Shown piece after piece: positions 24,300-33,495 of a stretch of DNA of 52,518 nucleotides; the stretch's first letter is position 1, and the number at the start of each line of letters is the position of its first letter. Both the position numbers and the translations under genes were made by a program. The stretch comes from Bdellovibrionales bacterium RIFOXYC1_FULL_37_79 (GTDB lineage: Bacteria; Bdellovibrionota; Bacteriovoracia; Bacteriovoracales; Bacteriovoracaceae), in contig MEQB01000050.1 of assembly GCA_001770015.1 (NCBI GenBank), forward strand, positions 1-52,518, in the 5' to 3' direction. Below the pieces are notes generated by a model. That model saw only the letters and a program-made list of their open reading frames with translations, did not search any database and was not told the origin of the DNA.

Positions 24300-27047
24300 A
24301 TGCAGGCAAATGACCGGGATAATATACAAGATAATACACAAGAAACCAATGCTTCCAGTCTGGTTTTGTTTCCAGGGGGCACGATAGGTTTTGTTCAAGG
24401 GGATGATGATTTTCTTTCCAACGATGTTAGAGAAATAATTCAAAAATTGAAGCCTTTATTTTCAAGTCCCAATACGCAGGGTAAGGGATTGCTCGAGTTG
24501 GGATTAAGGGATGCCATCTTGCTTTCTTCATTCCGGTTCTGGCATTTATTTTCTCGTACCTTGTTGAAAAATTTTTATTTAAAAATTTATGCTTCAGATT
24601 CAGATTACGATATAAAAAAAGCTTCCCTAATGCCCTGGCAGTCAGATGATGAACTTATGCAGTTAATTCAAAATGCTCCCTTTTTAAAAGGGATTGAGTA
24701 TTTAACGCCAGAGGTTGCCCAAATGCTATGGCAGTCCATGCTCTATCATTTAACTGACGAAATGAAGAATTTTAATGATGATTTTGAAAAATATTTACGA
24801 TCTTATAATTTCCCGATTCATCTACCTGGAAAAATCTGTTTTCATTTGGCGGAAAATAAGAGTGATTCCCAAAGACCGTTTGCTTTTTTGGCAACTTATC
24901 AAACTACAGGTCAAGATCATAAAGCCTTACATCGTCCATTGGCCAAGGCACTTTCTGATTTTGCCCATGATTCAAAAAAACTTTTTGAACTGCTTTTGCC
25001 TATTCACCGAGCAGCAAAGACCAGTACTTTTATCAAAAATTTGGTTGATTCGGGAGGAATTTTTAATCCTATAGCCTGGAGTCCAAGTCAGACGTATCAA
25101 TTTTTAAAAGAAACCCCGCTTTATGAAGCATCAGGGATTGTCATTCGTGTTCCTAATTGGTGGAAGAGCAAGACTGTGTCTAAAGTTAAAGTTGCTGCGA
25201 AAATAGGAAGTAAGACTGAAAGTATTGTGGGGATGAATGCCATGCTTGATTTTGACATTAGTCTCTGCTTGGATGGTAAGGAGGAGCTATCTGAAAACGA
25301 AATCAAGGAAATTTTGCAATCAAAAGAAAAATTTATTGTTATCAAAGGGCAATTGGTGGAAATTGATGCAGCTAAATTACAAGAAGTGCTGAACCACTTT
25401 AAAAATGCTACCAAGAACGGTATTGCCTTGTCGGAGGCTTTGCGTTTTATTTCAGGCGCGGCATTATCTGGAAATGAGCAGGTGGTCGAGGATATCCGGG
25501 TCTGGGGTTTTATCAAGCCTGGAGAGCATCTGGCTAAAATTTTAAACGATCTCAAAAATCCTTCCGCTGTCGATTCAGAAGAAAATAAAATTATTGTACA
25601 AAATCTCAAGGGAACCCTTCGTCCCTACCAGAAAGATGGTCTATTTTGGCTGTGGACGCTTTATAGGCTAGGTCTGGGAGGTTTACTGGCGGATGATATG
25701 GGACTTGGTAAAACTATCCAGATGATTGCTCTTTTTTTATTAACTAAGCGCCATCAGACGGCACCTCATTTGCTGGTTATTCCAGCATCACTTATTAGTA
25801 ACTGGCGCCGGGAGCTTTTGGTTTTTGCTCCATCTTTGAAAATCGTCATTCTTCATCCTTCAGAATCTTCCAAGGAAAAATGGGAGCTTGGTGCACTAAA
25901 AAAATATGACATTGTTATTACAACATATAGCTTTATTCATCGCCATCAGGTGTTTAGAGAAAATGTTTGGGATCTTATTGTCCTTGATGAGGCCCAAAAT
26001 ATCAAAAATGCCGAAACCAAACAATCCCGTGCCGCAAGAGAGCTTAAAGGAAAAATTAAATTGGCTTTGACCGGAACACCCATTGAAAATAATCTGGGTG
26101 ATCTGTGGGCCATTTTTGATTTCACTTCTTTGGGATTGCTTGGTAGTCGACAGGTATTTTCTTCTTACGTTAAACACTTATCAAATTCAGGAGAATCTTT
26201 TTTTCCTTTGCGAAGCCTGGTGGCACCGTATATTTTAAGGCGCTTGAAAACTGATAAAAAAATAATTAATGACCTGCCTGATAAAACCGAACTGAAATCA
26301 TACTGCTTTTTAACCAAAAAACAGATGAACACCTATCAAAATCTGGTGGAAGCCTTTTCGCTGGCGCTTAAAAAGGCCCAGGAAGAAGGCGATCAGATGA
26401 AACGCAGAGGACTGGTCTTAGCCTACCTGATGAAATTCAAGCAAGTTTGCAATCATCCCAAGCAAGTGGAGGGAATTGTAAATGTTTATGAGAAAGAAGA
26501 AAGTGGTAAGTTTTTGCATTTTGAAGAATTAATTTCCTCAATAAAAGAAGAAAAAATGATTATCTTTACCCAGTTTAAAGAAATCATGGATCCACTGGCC
26601 ACTTTTATTGAAGAAACGTTTAATTCCAGGCCGCTGTTATTACATGGACAGACTTCGATCAGTGAACGGGGAACATTAGTTGAAAGATTCCAACAGGACG
26701 AGCAGATTAGATTTTTTATTTTGTCTTTAAAAGCTGGGGGAACTGGTCTTAATCTGACCGCCGCATCGCATGTGGTTCATTTTGATCGTTGGTGGAACCC
26801 GGCGGTGGAAAATCAAGCTACCGATCGGGCTTATCGGATAGGACAAAAGAAGAATGTTCTGGTACATAAATTTATCACCAAAGGAACTATTGAAGAAAAA
26901 ATAGACCAGTTGATTGAAACTAAAAAGTCTTTGGCCAGCGAAATCCTGGGGCAATCGAAAGACCAGGAAATAAATCTGACCGAGATGAGCAATGATGAGT
27001 TGTTAAAGCTTGTTTCGCTTGATATAAATCAGGTGTTTAGCAAATAA
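24300..27047 (+). CDS. SNF2-family helicase-like ATPase
   Basis: A 915-residue protein. The N-terminal 430 residues hold a bacterial SNF2-associated region. The motor has motif I LADDMGLGKT (about 465), motif II VLDEAQNIKN, motif III LALTGTPIENN, and the C-terminal lobe with HGQTSISERG, LSLKAGGTGLNLT and DRWWNPAVENQATDRAYRIGQ. SNF2 motors move along double-stranded DNA and remodel bound proteins. The Gln of DEAQ is atypical against DEAH but common in bacterial members. The next gene, 20 nt downstream, is a SWIM protein, the usual partner in Bacillus and relatives, so the two probably form one complex. Confidence 0.92.
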   Translation: MQANDRDNIQDNTQETNASSLVLFPGGTIGFVQGDDDFLSNDVREIIQKLKPLFSSPNTQGKGLLELGLRDAILLSSFRFWHLFSRTLLKNFYLKIYASDSDYDIKKASLMPWQSDDELMQLIQNAPFLKGIEYLTPEVAQMLWQSMLYHLTDEMKNFNDDFEKYLRSYNFPIHLPGKICFHLAENKSDSQRPFAFLATYQTTGQDHKALHRPLAKALSDFAHDSKKLFELLLPIHRAAKTSTFIKNLVDSGGIFNPIAWSPSQTYQFLKETPLYEASGIVIRVPNWWKSKTVSKVKVAAKIGSKTESIVGMNAMLDFDISLCLDGKEELSENEIKEILQSKEKFIVIKGQLVEIDAAKLQEVLNHFKNATKNGIALSEALRFISGAALSGNEQVVEDIRVWGFIKPGEHLAKILNDLKNPSAVDSEENKIIVQNLKGTLRPYQKDGLFWLWTLYRLGLGGLLADDMGLGKTIQMIALFLLTKRHQTAPHLLVIPASLISNWRRELLVFAPSLKIVILHPSESSKEKWELGALKKYDIVITTYSFIHRHQVFRENVWDLIVLDEAQNIKNAETKQSRAARELKGKIKLALTGTPIENNLGDLWAIFDFTSLGLLGSRQVFSSYVKHLSNSGESFFPLRSLVAPYILRRLKTDKKIINDLPDKTELKSYCFLTKKQMNTYQNLVEAFSLALKKAQEEGDQMKRRGLVLAYLMKFKQVCNHPKQVEGIVNVYEKEESGKFLHFEELISSIKEEKMIIFTQFKEIMDPLATFIEETFNSRPLLLHGQTSISERGTLVERFQQDEQIRFFILSLKAGGTGLNLTAASHVVHFDRWWNPAVENQATDRAYRIGQKKNVLVHKFITKGTIEEKIDQLIETKKSLASEILGQSKDQEINLTEMSNDELLKLVSLDINQVFSK

Positions 27048-27066
27048 AAGGATTCAGGGGAAGCAT

Positions 27067-27900
27067 ATGGCTTTTGGGAGTCGTCGACGTAATCGATTTA
27101 AAAATTATTGGCCTCCATATGTTCCGGTTGCTCAAAAAAAGAAACAGGCCGCAGCTAAAATTGCCCAATTACAGAAAAAAGATAAGAATCTTTCACCGGT
27201 ACTCAATGTCGGAAGAAAAATAGCTACGACTTTCTGGGGTAAGTCTTGGTGTGAGAACATTGAATCCTACCGGGATTTTGCTTATCGCTTGGAACGTGGG
27301 CGTACTTATGTTCGAAGTGGATATGTGCTGGATTTGAAAATTAATAAGGGTGAAATTATTGCGCTTGTGCAAGGGGCGTCCTTGTATCAGATTAAGATTA
27401 AAATAACCCAAGTCTGTGAGAAAAAGTGGAAAGCACTGGTTAAAAAATGTTCTGGTCAAATTGATTCATTGATGGAAATTCTCCAGGGAAAACTTTCTTC
27501 GAGTGTGATGGAGATTATGACTGATAAAAGTTTTGGTCTTTTTCCTTCGCCATCAGAAATAAAATTTTCTTGCTCTTGTCCTGATTGGGCCTCTTGTTGC
27601 AAGCATGTAGCCGCGGTTTTATATGGAATAGGAGTGCGACTGGATGAAAGGCCCGAGTATTTATTTGAACTTCGAGGGGTAAGTGAGAAGGATTTGGTGG
27701 TTGGTCAGATTGAAACTTTGGCAACCAGTAAAACAGATATGCATCAGCTCCATGTTATTGATGATAGGGATGTATCTTCCATTTTTAATGTGGATTTTGA
27801 CGACGAGAAGCCGTCTAGTAAAACGCCCACAGCTACCAAGATAGTGGCTAAGAAGACGGTTGCAAAAAAAAAGAAAAAAATGGCAAAAAAATCTTTATAA
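27067..27900 (+). CDS. SWIM zinc-finger protein with Lys-rich tail
   Basis: A 277-residue protein. The SWIM finger is near residues 160-180: CSCPDWASCCKHVAAVLYGIG, i.e. C-x-C-x(n)-C-x-H. The N-terminus is basic (FGSRRRNRFKNYWPPYVPV), typical of the SWIM partners of SNF2 proteins. The last 25 residues are dominated by K, A, T and V in a VAKKTVAKKKKK pattern like histone H1, which suggests DNA binding. SWIM domains bind DNA or protein and help recombination-related factors. It starts 20 nt after the SNF2 stop with AGGGGAAGCAT before ATG. Confidence 0.88.
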   Translation: MAFGSRRRNRFKNYWPPYVPVAQKKKQAAAKIAQLQKKDKNLSPVLNVGRKIATTFWGKSWCENIESYRDFAYRLERGRTYVRSGYVLDLKINKGEIIALVQGASLYQIKIKITQVCEKKWKALVKKCSGQIDSLMEILQGKLSSSVMEIMTDKSFGLFPSPSEIKFSCSCPDWASCCKHVAAVLYGIGVRLDERPEYLFELRGVSEKDLVVGQIETLATSKTDMHQLHVIDDRDVSSIFNVDFDDEKPSSKTPTATKIVAKKTVAKKKKKMAKKSL

Positions 27901-27915
27901 GGTGAAATTCATAGG

Positions 27916-28905
27916 ATGAATGCGGTTATTTGTTTTTGGATCATTATCTCTTCAGGCATTATCTTGGGTCAGGAACAAAAAACTCTTATTTATAACGATA
28001 AAAGCGATTTTAATCCGGCTGGCTATTATTTCAATTCGGCTTTTGATGTTGTTCAAAATCCTTATTATTTTACGCAGGGAAATTATCAAGAAAAGTATAG
28101 GGTGCTTTTTAAACGAATTATTGATCCTGATGAGTCAATTAAAAAAGATGGTGGTTGGAAAAAATTTTTTAATGATGAATTTGCGTCCTACCGGGTGGCC
28201 CCTAATATTGGTCTTCATACAATTGGATCAGGTTATGATTCCAGAGAAATGTATGAATATTATTATGTGCATGCATATAAGTTTCCCATGTTGCTAACTG
28301 TGGCCACCTTGTATGCCGGGCATTTGGGTAATGAAGCATTGGAGTTATCCAACGAAAATGTAAGCAGTCATGACAATATAGCGGATTTGTTTTTTTACGA
28401 TGTTGCCGCCATCGTTCTGTTTAGAAATGATGAGGTGGTTTATTTTTTTAAGGATGATCTTGGTATGCGCAGGTGGAGCTATCAGCCTTTTATTGATGTA
28501 AAAGAGGGAAAAATCAACAATGCCGGGCTTAATTATATTTTCAGACCTAATGTTTTCAAGGCAAAAGCCAGGCCATTTTTTTTTATTGGTATGCAGAATC
28601 TGGGAGGGCTTAGCTATGAGTATAGCTCTAATAGATATATCACTTTAAGTTCAGGCATAGCATTTACCGATCCTTTAAAACAAAAAGGTTATTTGGCTAC
28701 CGCCGTTTTTTATGATTCTGATGAGCTGCTTAGTGCTTCTTTAATTGTAAATGGCTCAGAAAATTACAAGGTCAGAATTAATCTTTATCCCAATTTGTTT
28801 TCAGGTGATTACCAATTAGGGCTTATGTCCGGAATTAAAAGAGACAAGGGCGTGATGTTAGGGGTTAATTATATCCTTCCGCTTGGGATCGGAGTTGTCT
28901 TATAG
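27916..28905 (+). CDS. Exported protein, probably outer-membrane beta-barrel
   Basis: A 329-residue protein with a signal peptide (ending about GIILGQ). The mature part has many alternating aromatic strands in the second half (RPFFFIGMQNLGGLSYEYS, KVRINLYPNLFSGDYQLGL) and ends in a hydrophobic strand. Family not recognised. It lies 16 nt after the SWIM gene, possibly in the same transcript, though a functional link is not obvious. Confidence 0.75.
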   Translation: MNAVICFWIIISSGIILGQEQKTLIYNDKSDFNPAGYYFNSAFDVVQNPYYFTQGNYQEKYRVLFKRIIDPDESIKKDGGWKKFFNDEFASYRVAPNIGLHTIGSGYDSREMYEYYYVHAYKFPMLLTVATLYAGHLGNEALELSNENVSSHDNIADLFFYDVAAIVLFRNDEVVYFFKDDLGMRRWSYQPFIDVKEGKINNAGLNYIFRPNVFKAKARPFFFIGMQNLGGLSYEYSSNRYITLSSGIAFTDPLKQKGYLATAVFYDSDELLSASLIVNGSENYKVRINLYPNLFSGDYQLGLMSGIKRDKGVMLGVNYILPLGIGVVL

Positions 28906-28940
28906 CTTATGAGCGAAGGTTTTAATCTCGCGCTGATTGT

Positions 28941-30074
28941 TTAAAATATTTTTTTATTCCATAGATCAGTGAGAAAATCCTGGTAGGGGATAAGTTCAAT
29001 CTGATCGATTGTTCTTTTATCGGGATCTCTGGAAACTATTATTTTTCTTTTGACCTTAAAATCATCTGAGAAACTCATTAAACTTTTTAAGTGATCTTTA
29101 TGAATATGATTGGAGGATTTTACTTCTAAGGCGATTTCATTGTTAATAATAAAATCAACTTCGCATTCTTTTTCCAGGCGCCAAAAAGAAAATGAGCAGT
29201 CTTGCGAATAGTAATCACGATATGATTCCAGTTCATTAAAAATAAAATGTTCGAAAAGATTTCCAAATTCTTCACCTTTTTCATGTAAGGTTTTTCGTCC
29301 CACCAAAGCATTTAAAATCCCCGTGTCGAAAAAATAAAATTTCGATGAGCTGATAGCTTTTCTTTTCCCCTTTTTTTCAAAAGGTAATAAATTTTTTCCA
29401 AGGAGTGTATCCTCTAAGAGGGAGTAATATTCTCGAATAGTTCTGGCCGGGACTTGAGCATCTCTTCCCAGTTTTTCAAAATTGAGTATTTGTCCACTAT
29501 TTAATCCAGCAAATTCCAAAAAACGGGAGAAATTTTCAATTTTTCGGACAAAAGCCTCTGCCATAATTTCTTCTTGTAGATATAGGCCGGTATAGTCTCT
29601 GAGTTCGTCCCAAGGGTCATTGGATGTTACAACTGAAGGTAGGCTTCCATAAAGAAGGCGTTTTTGAAGATCATACTTTGGTAATTCTTCAAAAGTTAGT
29701 GGATGAAAATGAACTCGTTTGGCCCGTCCGGCCATGAGTGAAGTATAGTTTTTTGATAATTTTCGAGCACTACTGCCGGTTAAAATAAAACGTGTTTTGG
29801 TCGATTCAATCATGGCATGTACTTCATCCATAAGTGAGGGGAGTTTTTGGATTTCATCGATGGCAACCATATGATCTGTTTTTTTAAGGGAGTGTCTTAT
29901 GAATTCCGGGTTGGCAGAAATTTTTCTAAAGGTATCTGCTTCAAGAAGATTGTAATATCGGTCTGGTTTTAATTGATGAGTAAGAAAATAACTTTTTCCA
30001 GTTCTTCGAGGCCCTAGAAGAAGCACACTTTTTCTTTTTAATATTTCTTGAATATTGTTTAGTCTTGTGATCAT
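28941..30074 (-). CDS. AAA ATPase with DUF4143 domain
   Basis: A 377-residue protein of the AAA_14/DUF4143 family. Walker A is LLGPRRTGKSYF (about 20-31), Walker B MVAIDEIQKLP (about 68-78), sensor FILTGSSARKL. The C-terminal DUF4143 part (about 170-377) ends in a nuclease-like core, FWRLEKECEVDFIINNEIALEVKSS, similar to the PD-(D/E)xK fold (E, D-x(n)-E-V-K). The family is widespread and poorly understood. AAGGAAGG precedes ATG 30074. Two matching 19-bp palindromes upstream suggest strict repression. Confidence 0.9.
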   Translation of the reverse strand: MITRLNNIQEILKRKSVLLLGPRRTGKSYFLTHQLKPDRYYNLLEADTFRKISANPEFIRHSLKKTDHMVAIDEIQKLPSLMDEVHAMIESTKTRFILTGSSARKLSKNYTSLMAGRAKRVHFHPLTFEELPKYDLQKRLLYGSLPSVVTSNDPWDELRDYTGLYLQEEIMAEAFVRKIENFSRFLEFAGLNSGQILNFEKLGRDAQVPARTIREYYSLLEDTLLGKNLLPFEKKGKRKAISSSKFYFFDTGILNALVGRKTLHEKGEEFGNLFEHFIFNELESYRDYYSQDCSFSFWRLEKECEVDFIINNEIALEVKSSNHIHKDHLKSLMSFSDDFKVKRKIIVSRDPDKRTIDQIELIPYQDFLTDLWNKKIF

Positions 30075-30099
30075 ATAGCACCTGTCTTCCTTCCTTACA

Positions 30100-30171
30100 T
30101 GTTAAGGGATTGTTTTCAAATCCGCAACAGTTATGCGGAAAATAGGTATTAATCCGCATCATTGCTGCGGA
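30100..30171 (-). promoter_or_regulatory. Two tandem operators (TCCGCA-N7-TGCGGA) over the DUF4143 promoter
   Basis: 30121-30139 and 30153-30171 are both TCCGCA, 7 nt, TGCGGA. Their centres are 32 bp apart, about three helical turns, so two dimers would sit on the same face. On the minus strand the first overlaps a possible -35 (TTGCGG) that is 17 bp from TAACAT (about 30100-30105). This is the layout of a repressor site. No matching repressor gene is adjacent. Confidence 0.7.
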
Positions 30172-30277
30172 TTGGGAAATATGGAGGGAGATCCAAATCC
30201 CCGGACTGAATGTCTTTCAATATAACTCCAGTTTGTTAAGGTCAGGCTTTATTTTCCGGGTAAGCCGTTTATTTTTG

Positions 30278-30679
30278 CTAAAGGTGCCAATCGCAGTTTG
30301 CCTCTGGTTGGTATAAAATTTCAAGAATCCTAAGTCGTTTGGTCTTGCCGTTTGGAAACTGCCAAGCGATCTCTTGATTGACGCTAAGGCCGATGAGTGC
30401 CGATCCTAAAGGGGCCAAAATGGAAATTCGTCCTTTTGAAAAATCTGCATCACTTGGATATACCAAGGTGACAATCATTTCTTTGTCATCATTAATATTT
30501 AAAAATTTAACTTTAGAATTCATGGTTACCAAATTGGGAGGAACCTGGTCATCGGTAATGAGTTTTGCTCGTTCCAGTTCAAGTTTTAAATTTTCGTATT
30601 CTGGAGAGTTTTGATAACCCAATAGATGCATAATCCTAGCATGATCTTTTTCCGAAATGACAATATTATCATCTGCCAT
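30278..30679 (-). CDS. Rnk/GreA-GreB C-terminal-domain factor
   Basis: A 133-residue protein with the GreA/GreB C-terminal FKBP-like fold in the Rnk style: TMNSKVKFLNINDD, TLVYPSDADFSKGRISILAPLGSALIGL and the Rnk-like C-terminus ILYQPEANCDWHL. These bind RNA polymerase. Unlike GreA it lacks a long acidic-tipped coiled coil, having only a short helical N-terminus, so it should not stimulate transcript cleavage. AGTACTTTATG marks the start; the CPBP gene is divergent and nearly adjacent. Confidence 0.88.
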   Translation of the reverse strand: MADDNIVISEKDHARIMHLLGYQNSPEYENLKLELERAKLITDDQVPPNLVTMNSKVKFLNINDDKEMIVTLVYPSDADFSKGRISILAPLGSALIGLSVNQEIAWQFPNGKTKRLRILEILYQPEANCDWHL

Positions 30680-30755
30680 AAAGTACTCCGAAAAAGGAAA
30701 TAAATTTTATTTCCGTAGATTATTCTACACTTTTAGATATAGATTCTACCCCGGT

Positions 30756-31493
30756 ATGGAAAATTTGACCAGTAAATTAGAGCTAAACTATTATTTTGAA
30801 AATATAAAAAGATCAGTTTTTCTAGGCATATTTTTTCTACTAGGTTTTTTTACTTTTAGTCTTATCATCAAAAGTATGAAACAGATTATTTCACTCATAC
30901 TTGTTACGTTTTACTTTATTATACGATTTTCCTTTGATTTTTTTGGTATAGAGCTGCCCTCTTATGGTGGATACTTTATTGATTTGATTGCTATTTTTCT
31001 TGTGATCTTGATAAATTTAAAATCTTTTTTTGCAAAACCTATTTGGAAGTTCTCTCTGATTTTTTATACTCTGGCCAATCTTTTTTTGGGTATTGGTATT
31101 TTTCAAATTGGTAAATTTCTTAATTATCTTCCACCTTTTGATTTTAACTCTCTTGAACTTCTTGTTTTTTTACTATTAATAGGACCGGTGTTGGAGGAGC
31201 TTCTCTTTAGATTTGCGGTTTGGGAAGCACTAAAAGAATGGATTGCTTCACGTTATATTGTTCTTATCTCCTCTATGCTTTTTTCACTTTTTCATTTCAC
31301 CGTTATTTTTAATGCGGACCCATCTTATAGAGGGTTTATCTGCTATCAGACAATCTATGTCTTTGGTATTTCACTTTTATGGGGATATCTTCGGCAAAAA
31401 AGTGGTAGTTGGGTTTGCCCTCTTGTCGCTCACTTTCTTTTTAATTTAGGTTTTTACCTTGGAACCTTTGTCCCCTCAATGATTGAAATTTAA
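30756..31493 (+). CDS. CPBP-family intramembrane metalloprotease
   Basis: About 245 residues with seven or eight membrane helices. Active-site motifs of the CPBP (CAAX protease/bacteriocin-processing) family are visible: E147-E148-x-x-x-R152 (LEELLFRFAVWE), H180 (SLFHF) and H226 with N230 (AHFLFN). Such enzymes cut within membranes. The frame is open to 30657, but that part is antisense to the rnk-like gene start, so ATG 30756 (MENLTSK) is chosen although it has no strong ribosome site. GNAT gene follows after 11 nt. Confidence 0.85.
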   Translation: MENLTSKLELNYYFENIKRSVFLGIFFLLGFFTFSLIIKSMKQIISLILVTFYFIIRFSFDFFGIELPSYGGYFIDLIAIFLVILINLKSFFAKPIWKFSLIFYTLANLFLGIGIFQIGKFLNYLPPFDFNSLELLVFLLLIGPVLEELLFRFAVWEALKEWIASRYIVLISSMLFSLFHFTVIFNADPSYRGFICYQTIYVFGISLLWGYLRQKSGSWVCPLVAHFLFNLGFYLGTFVPSMIEI

Positions 31494-31504
31494 TGGGGTA
31501 GCAA

Positions 31505-32086
31505 ATGGATTCAGATAAAACAGAAATATTTATTGAAACCAAGCGTCTGTATCTAAGGCAATGGAAACCTGAAGATAAAAAAGTATTTTATGAACTAAAT
31601 TGTGACCCTGAAGTCATGAGGTATTTCCCAAGCGTGCTCACTTTGGAGCAATCAAACGAATTAGCGGATAAAATCATTGCGTTGATTGAAAAAAATAAAT
31701 GGGGACTTTTCGCTGCAGAGTTAAAATTATCTGGAGAGTTTATTGGATTTATCGGATTACATGTTCCTACATTTGAAGCTGCTTTCATGCCATGTATTGA
31801 AATTGGGTGGCGACTTCATAAACATTTTTGGAAAAAAGGCTACGCTACGGAGGGAGCATTGGCGGTTTTGGATTTTGGTTTCAATTCCTTGAATTTAAGT
31901 GAGATCATTTCGTTTACCTCCAAACAAAATGGACCATCCATGGCGGTAATGGAAAGAATTGGGATGAAGCGTGATTATTCAGGGGACTTTGATCATCCCA
32001 AAATTGAAGAGGGACATCCGCTTAGATCTGCAGTACTTTATCGAATAAATAAACAGGGTTTCACTGGATTTAATAATAAGAAATGA
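31505..32086 (+). CDS. GNAT acetyltransferase, RimJ/RimL-like
   Basis: A 193-residue protein with RLYLRQWKPEDKKVFYELN at the start and the acetyl-CoA site region GWRLHKHFWKKGYATEGA (R/Q-x-x-G-x-A type), then NGPSMAVMERIGMKR. RimJ/RimL-like enzymes acetylate N-termini of ribosomal or other proteins. The gene follows the CPBP gene by 11 nt with GGGG before the ATG, so it is probably co-transcribed. Confidence 0.9.
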   Translation: MDSDKTEIFIETKRLYLRQWKPEDKKVFYELNCDPEVMRYFPSVLTLEQSNELADKIIALIEKNKWGLFAAELKLSGEFIGFIGLHVPTFEAAFMPCIEIGWRLHKHFWKKGYATEGALAVLDFGFNSLNLSEIISFTSKQNGPSMAVMERIGMKRDYSGDFDHPKIEEGHPLRSAVLYRINKQGFTGFNNKK

Positions 32087-32205
32087 TAGTTAGATGTTTT
32101 CTTATTGAAATATAAAAATCTCTTTATTTTTGCATGGGTTAGCCTTAGAAGGTTACTTTTTTTGGGGAATTCCCTTTTGTCACCGAACTTGCTAAACTCG
32201 GAAGT

Positions 32206-33096
32206 ATGAGAAAAATAGATAAATACGAATCCTTATGGCAACAATTTAAATACACTAAATTTTTTCGGGCCCCAATGTGGTTTGTTCGTAAATTATATAG
32301 TGGTAGGCTTATTTCAAAAAAAGAATATATCATTCCCATGAGGCTTGGGCACAAAATTCTATTGCGCCCAACTGAACAATATTTAAGAGCAGTCATGTTT
32401 GGGGCACAATACCATGATGAGACTGTTTTTTTCTTAACTCGTTTTTTGAAAAAAGATGCAGTTATCATTGATATCGGTGCAAACATTGGTCTCTATACCT
32501 GTGCATACGCTCAATATTTTAAACACCTCAATCTTAAAATTTACAGTATTGAAGCACTTAAAAATAACTTTGAATTATTAAAGAAAAATGTTGAATTGAA
32601 TCATTTGTCCAATGTCCAAATTGATCATCTTGCTCTTGGAAAAGATAATGGTACGCTTACATTCAAACTACCAAGCGATGATTATATAGGAAATGCGGTT
32701 GGCGAAAATATAAAGAAATCTTCAAGCGACTCAAAAGATGTTTTTATTCTCGAACAGGTAGAGATGCTCACCCTTGATGCTTACGCCCAAAAAAATAATA
32801 TTACTCGTTGTGATTTTATTAAAATTGATATTGAAGGTGCTGAATATTTTGTTTTTCAAGGGGGTAAGGATTTTATCTCTAGATATCGACCCATTATTCA
32901 AGCAGAATTTAATGCATATTGGATAAAGCAGTCCAATTTGACTTCTACGCACTTTTTTGAGTTTTTTACCAAGCTGGACTATGTTTGTGCAGTTGAAAGA
33001 AATAATATGTTTATCATTTTAGATAATCCGTTTGAATACGTTATCGAGGAAGAATTGATAGATCTGTTGTTCATTCCAAAAGAAAAACAATTTTAG
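32206..33096 (+). CDS. FkbM-family methyltransferase
   Basis: A 296-residue protein with a FkbM-type SAM methyltransferase core. Motif I is IIDIGANIGLYTCAYA (about 85-100), the acidic loop is YSIEALKNNFELLKKN, and RCDFIKIDIEGAEYFVFQGG is the family signature. It O-methylates sugars or similar hydroxyls, often in surface glycans. It stands alone, with no glycan genes beside it. ATG 32206 has GGAAGT upstream. Confidence 0.88.
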   Translation: MRKIDKYESLWQQFKYTKFFRAPMWFVRKLYSGRLISKKEYIIPMRLGHKILLRPTEQYLRAVMFGAQYHDETVFFLTRFLKKDAVIIDIGANIGLYTCAYAQYFKHLNLKIYSIEALKNNFELLKKNVELNHLSNVQIDHLALGKDNGTLTFKLPSDDYIGNAVGENIKKSSSDSKDVFILEQVEMLTLDAYAQKNNITRCDFIKIDIEGAEYFVFQGGKDFISRYRPIIQAEFNAYWIKQSNLTSTHFFEFFTKLDYVCAVERNNMFIILDNPFEYVIEEELIDLLFIPKEKQF

Positions 33097-33099
33097 GAA

Positions 33100-33156
33100 A
33101 TTATAAAAAATAGTTTGAAAAACCCCTTATATTTTATTAGCTAACAATATAAGGGG
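33100..33156 (-). terminator. Strong intrinsic terminator of the small Ala-rich protein gene
   Basis: A perfect 11-bp stem (CCCCTTATATT at 33123-33133 with AATATAAGGGG at 33146-33156) closes a 12-nt loop. Read on the minus strand, TTTTTCAAACTATTTTTT follows. On the plus strand no U-run follows, so it mainly serves the minus-strand gene. Confidence 0.88.
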
Positions 33157-33176
33157 CGAATTATTAAGCAGCTATA

Positions 33177-33416
33177 TTATTTTGTTTTAGCTGGTTTTTC
33201 TTCTACGGCAGGAGCAGCAACTTCTGCAGCTGGAGCAGCTACTGCTTCAACAACTGGGCAAGCGCATTTTACTTTTGCAACTTTGCCAGCAGCTTGAGCT
33301 TTTTGACAAGCAACAAGGGCCTTGCCTTCGCAAGCTTTTTGCTCAACTTTTTGCTCTTCTGAGTAAGCGCTGAATGCAAGTGTTGAAAGAACGATAAGTG
33401 CTAGAACTTTTTTCAT
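33177..33416 (-). CDS. Small Ala/Lys-rich exported protein
   Basis: A 79-residue protein: signal peptide (MKKVLALIVLSTLAFSAYS), then a short region with four cysteines (KACEG, VACQK, CAC) and a tail of A, V, E, P and K. AGGAGATATTT before ATG is a near-perfect ribosome site, and a strong terminator follows, so it is probably highly expressed. The leader contains a GAAGTA-TACTTC hairpin just upstream. No known family; a periplasmic structural or metal-binding role is possible. Confidence 0.85.
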   Translation of the reverse strand: MKKVLALIVLSTLAFSAYSEEQKVEQKACEGKALVACQKAQAAGKVAKVKCACPVVEAVAAPAAEVAAPAVEEKPAKTK

Positions 33417-33495
33417 AAATATCTCCTGTAAAATGTTAATGAAGTATTACTTCTGCTTCAGCATACTTTATTAATGATTAAAAATTGGTTGGAAA

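Noticed and set aside
25121-25609. 162-codon minus-strand frame inside the SNF2 gene
   Set aside because: Ser-rich shadow of the SNF2 reading frame; the plus-strand protein is clearly the real one.
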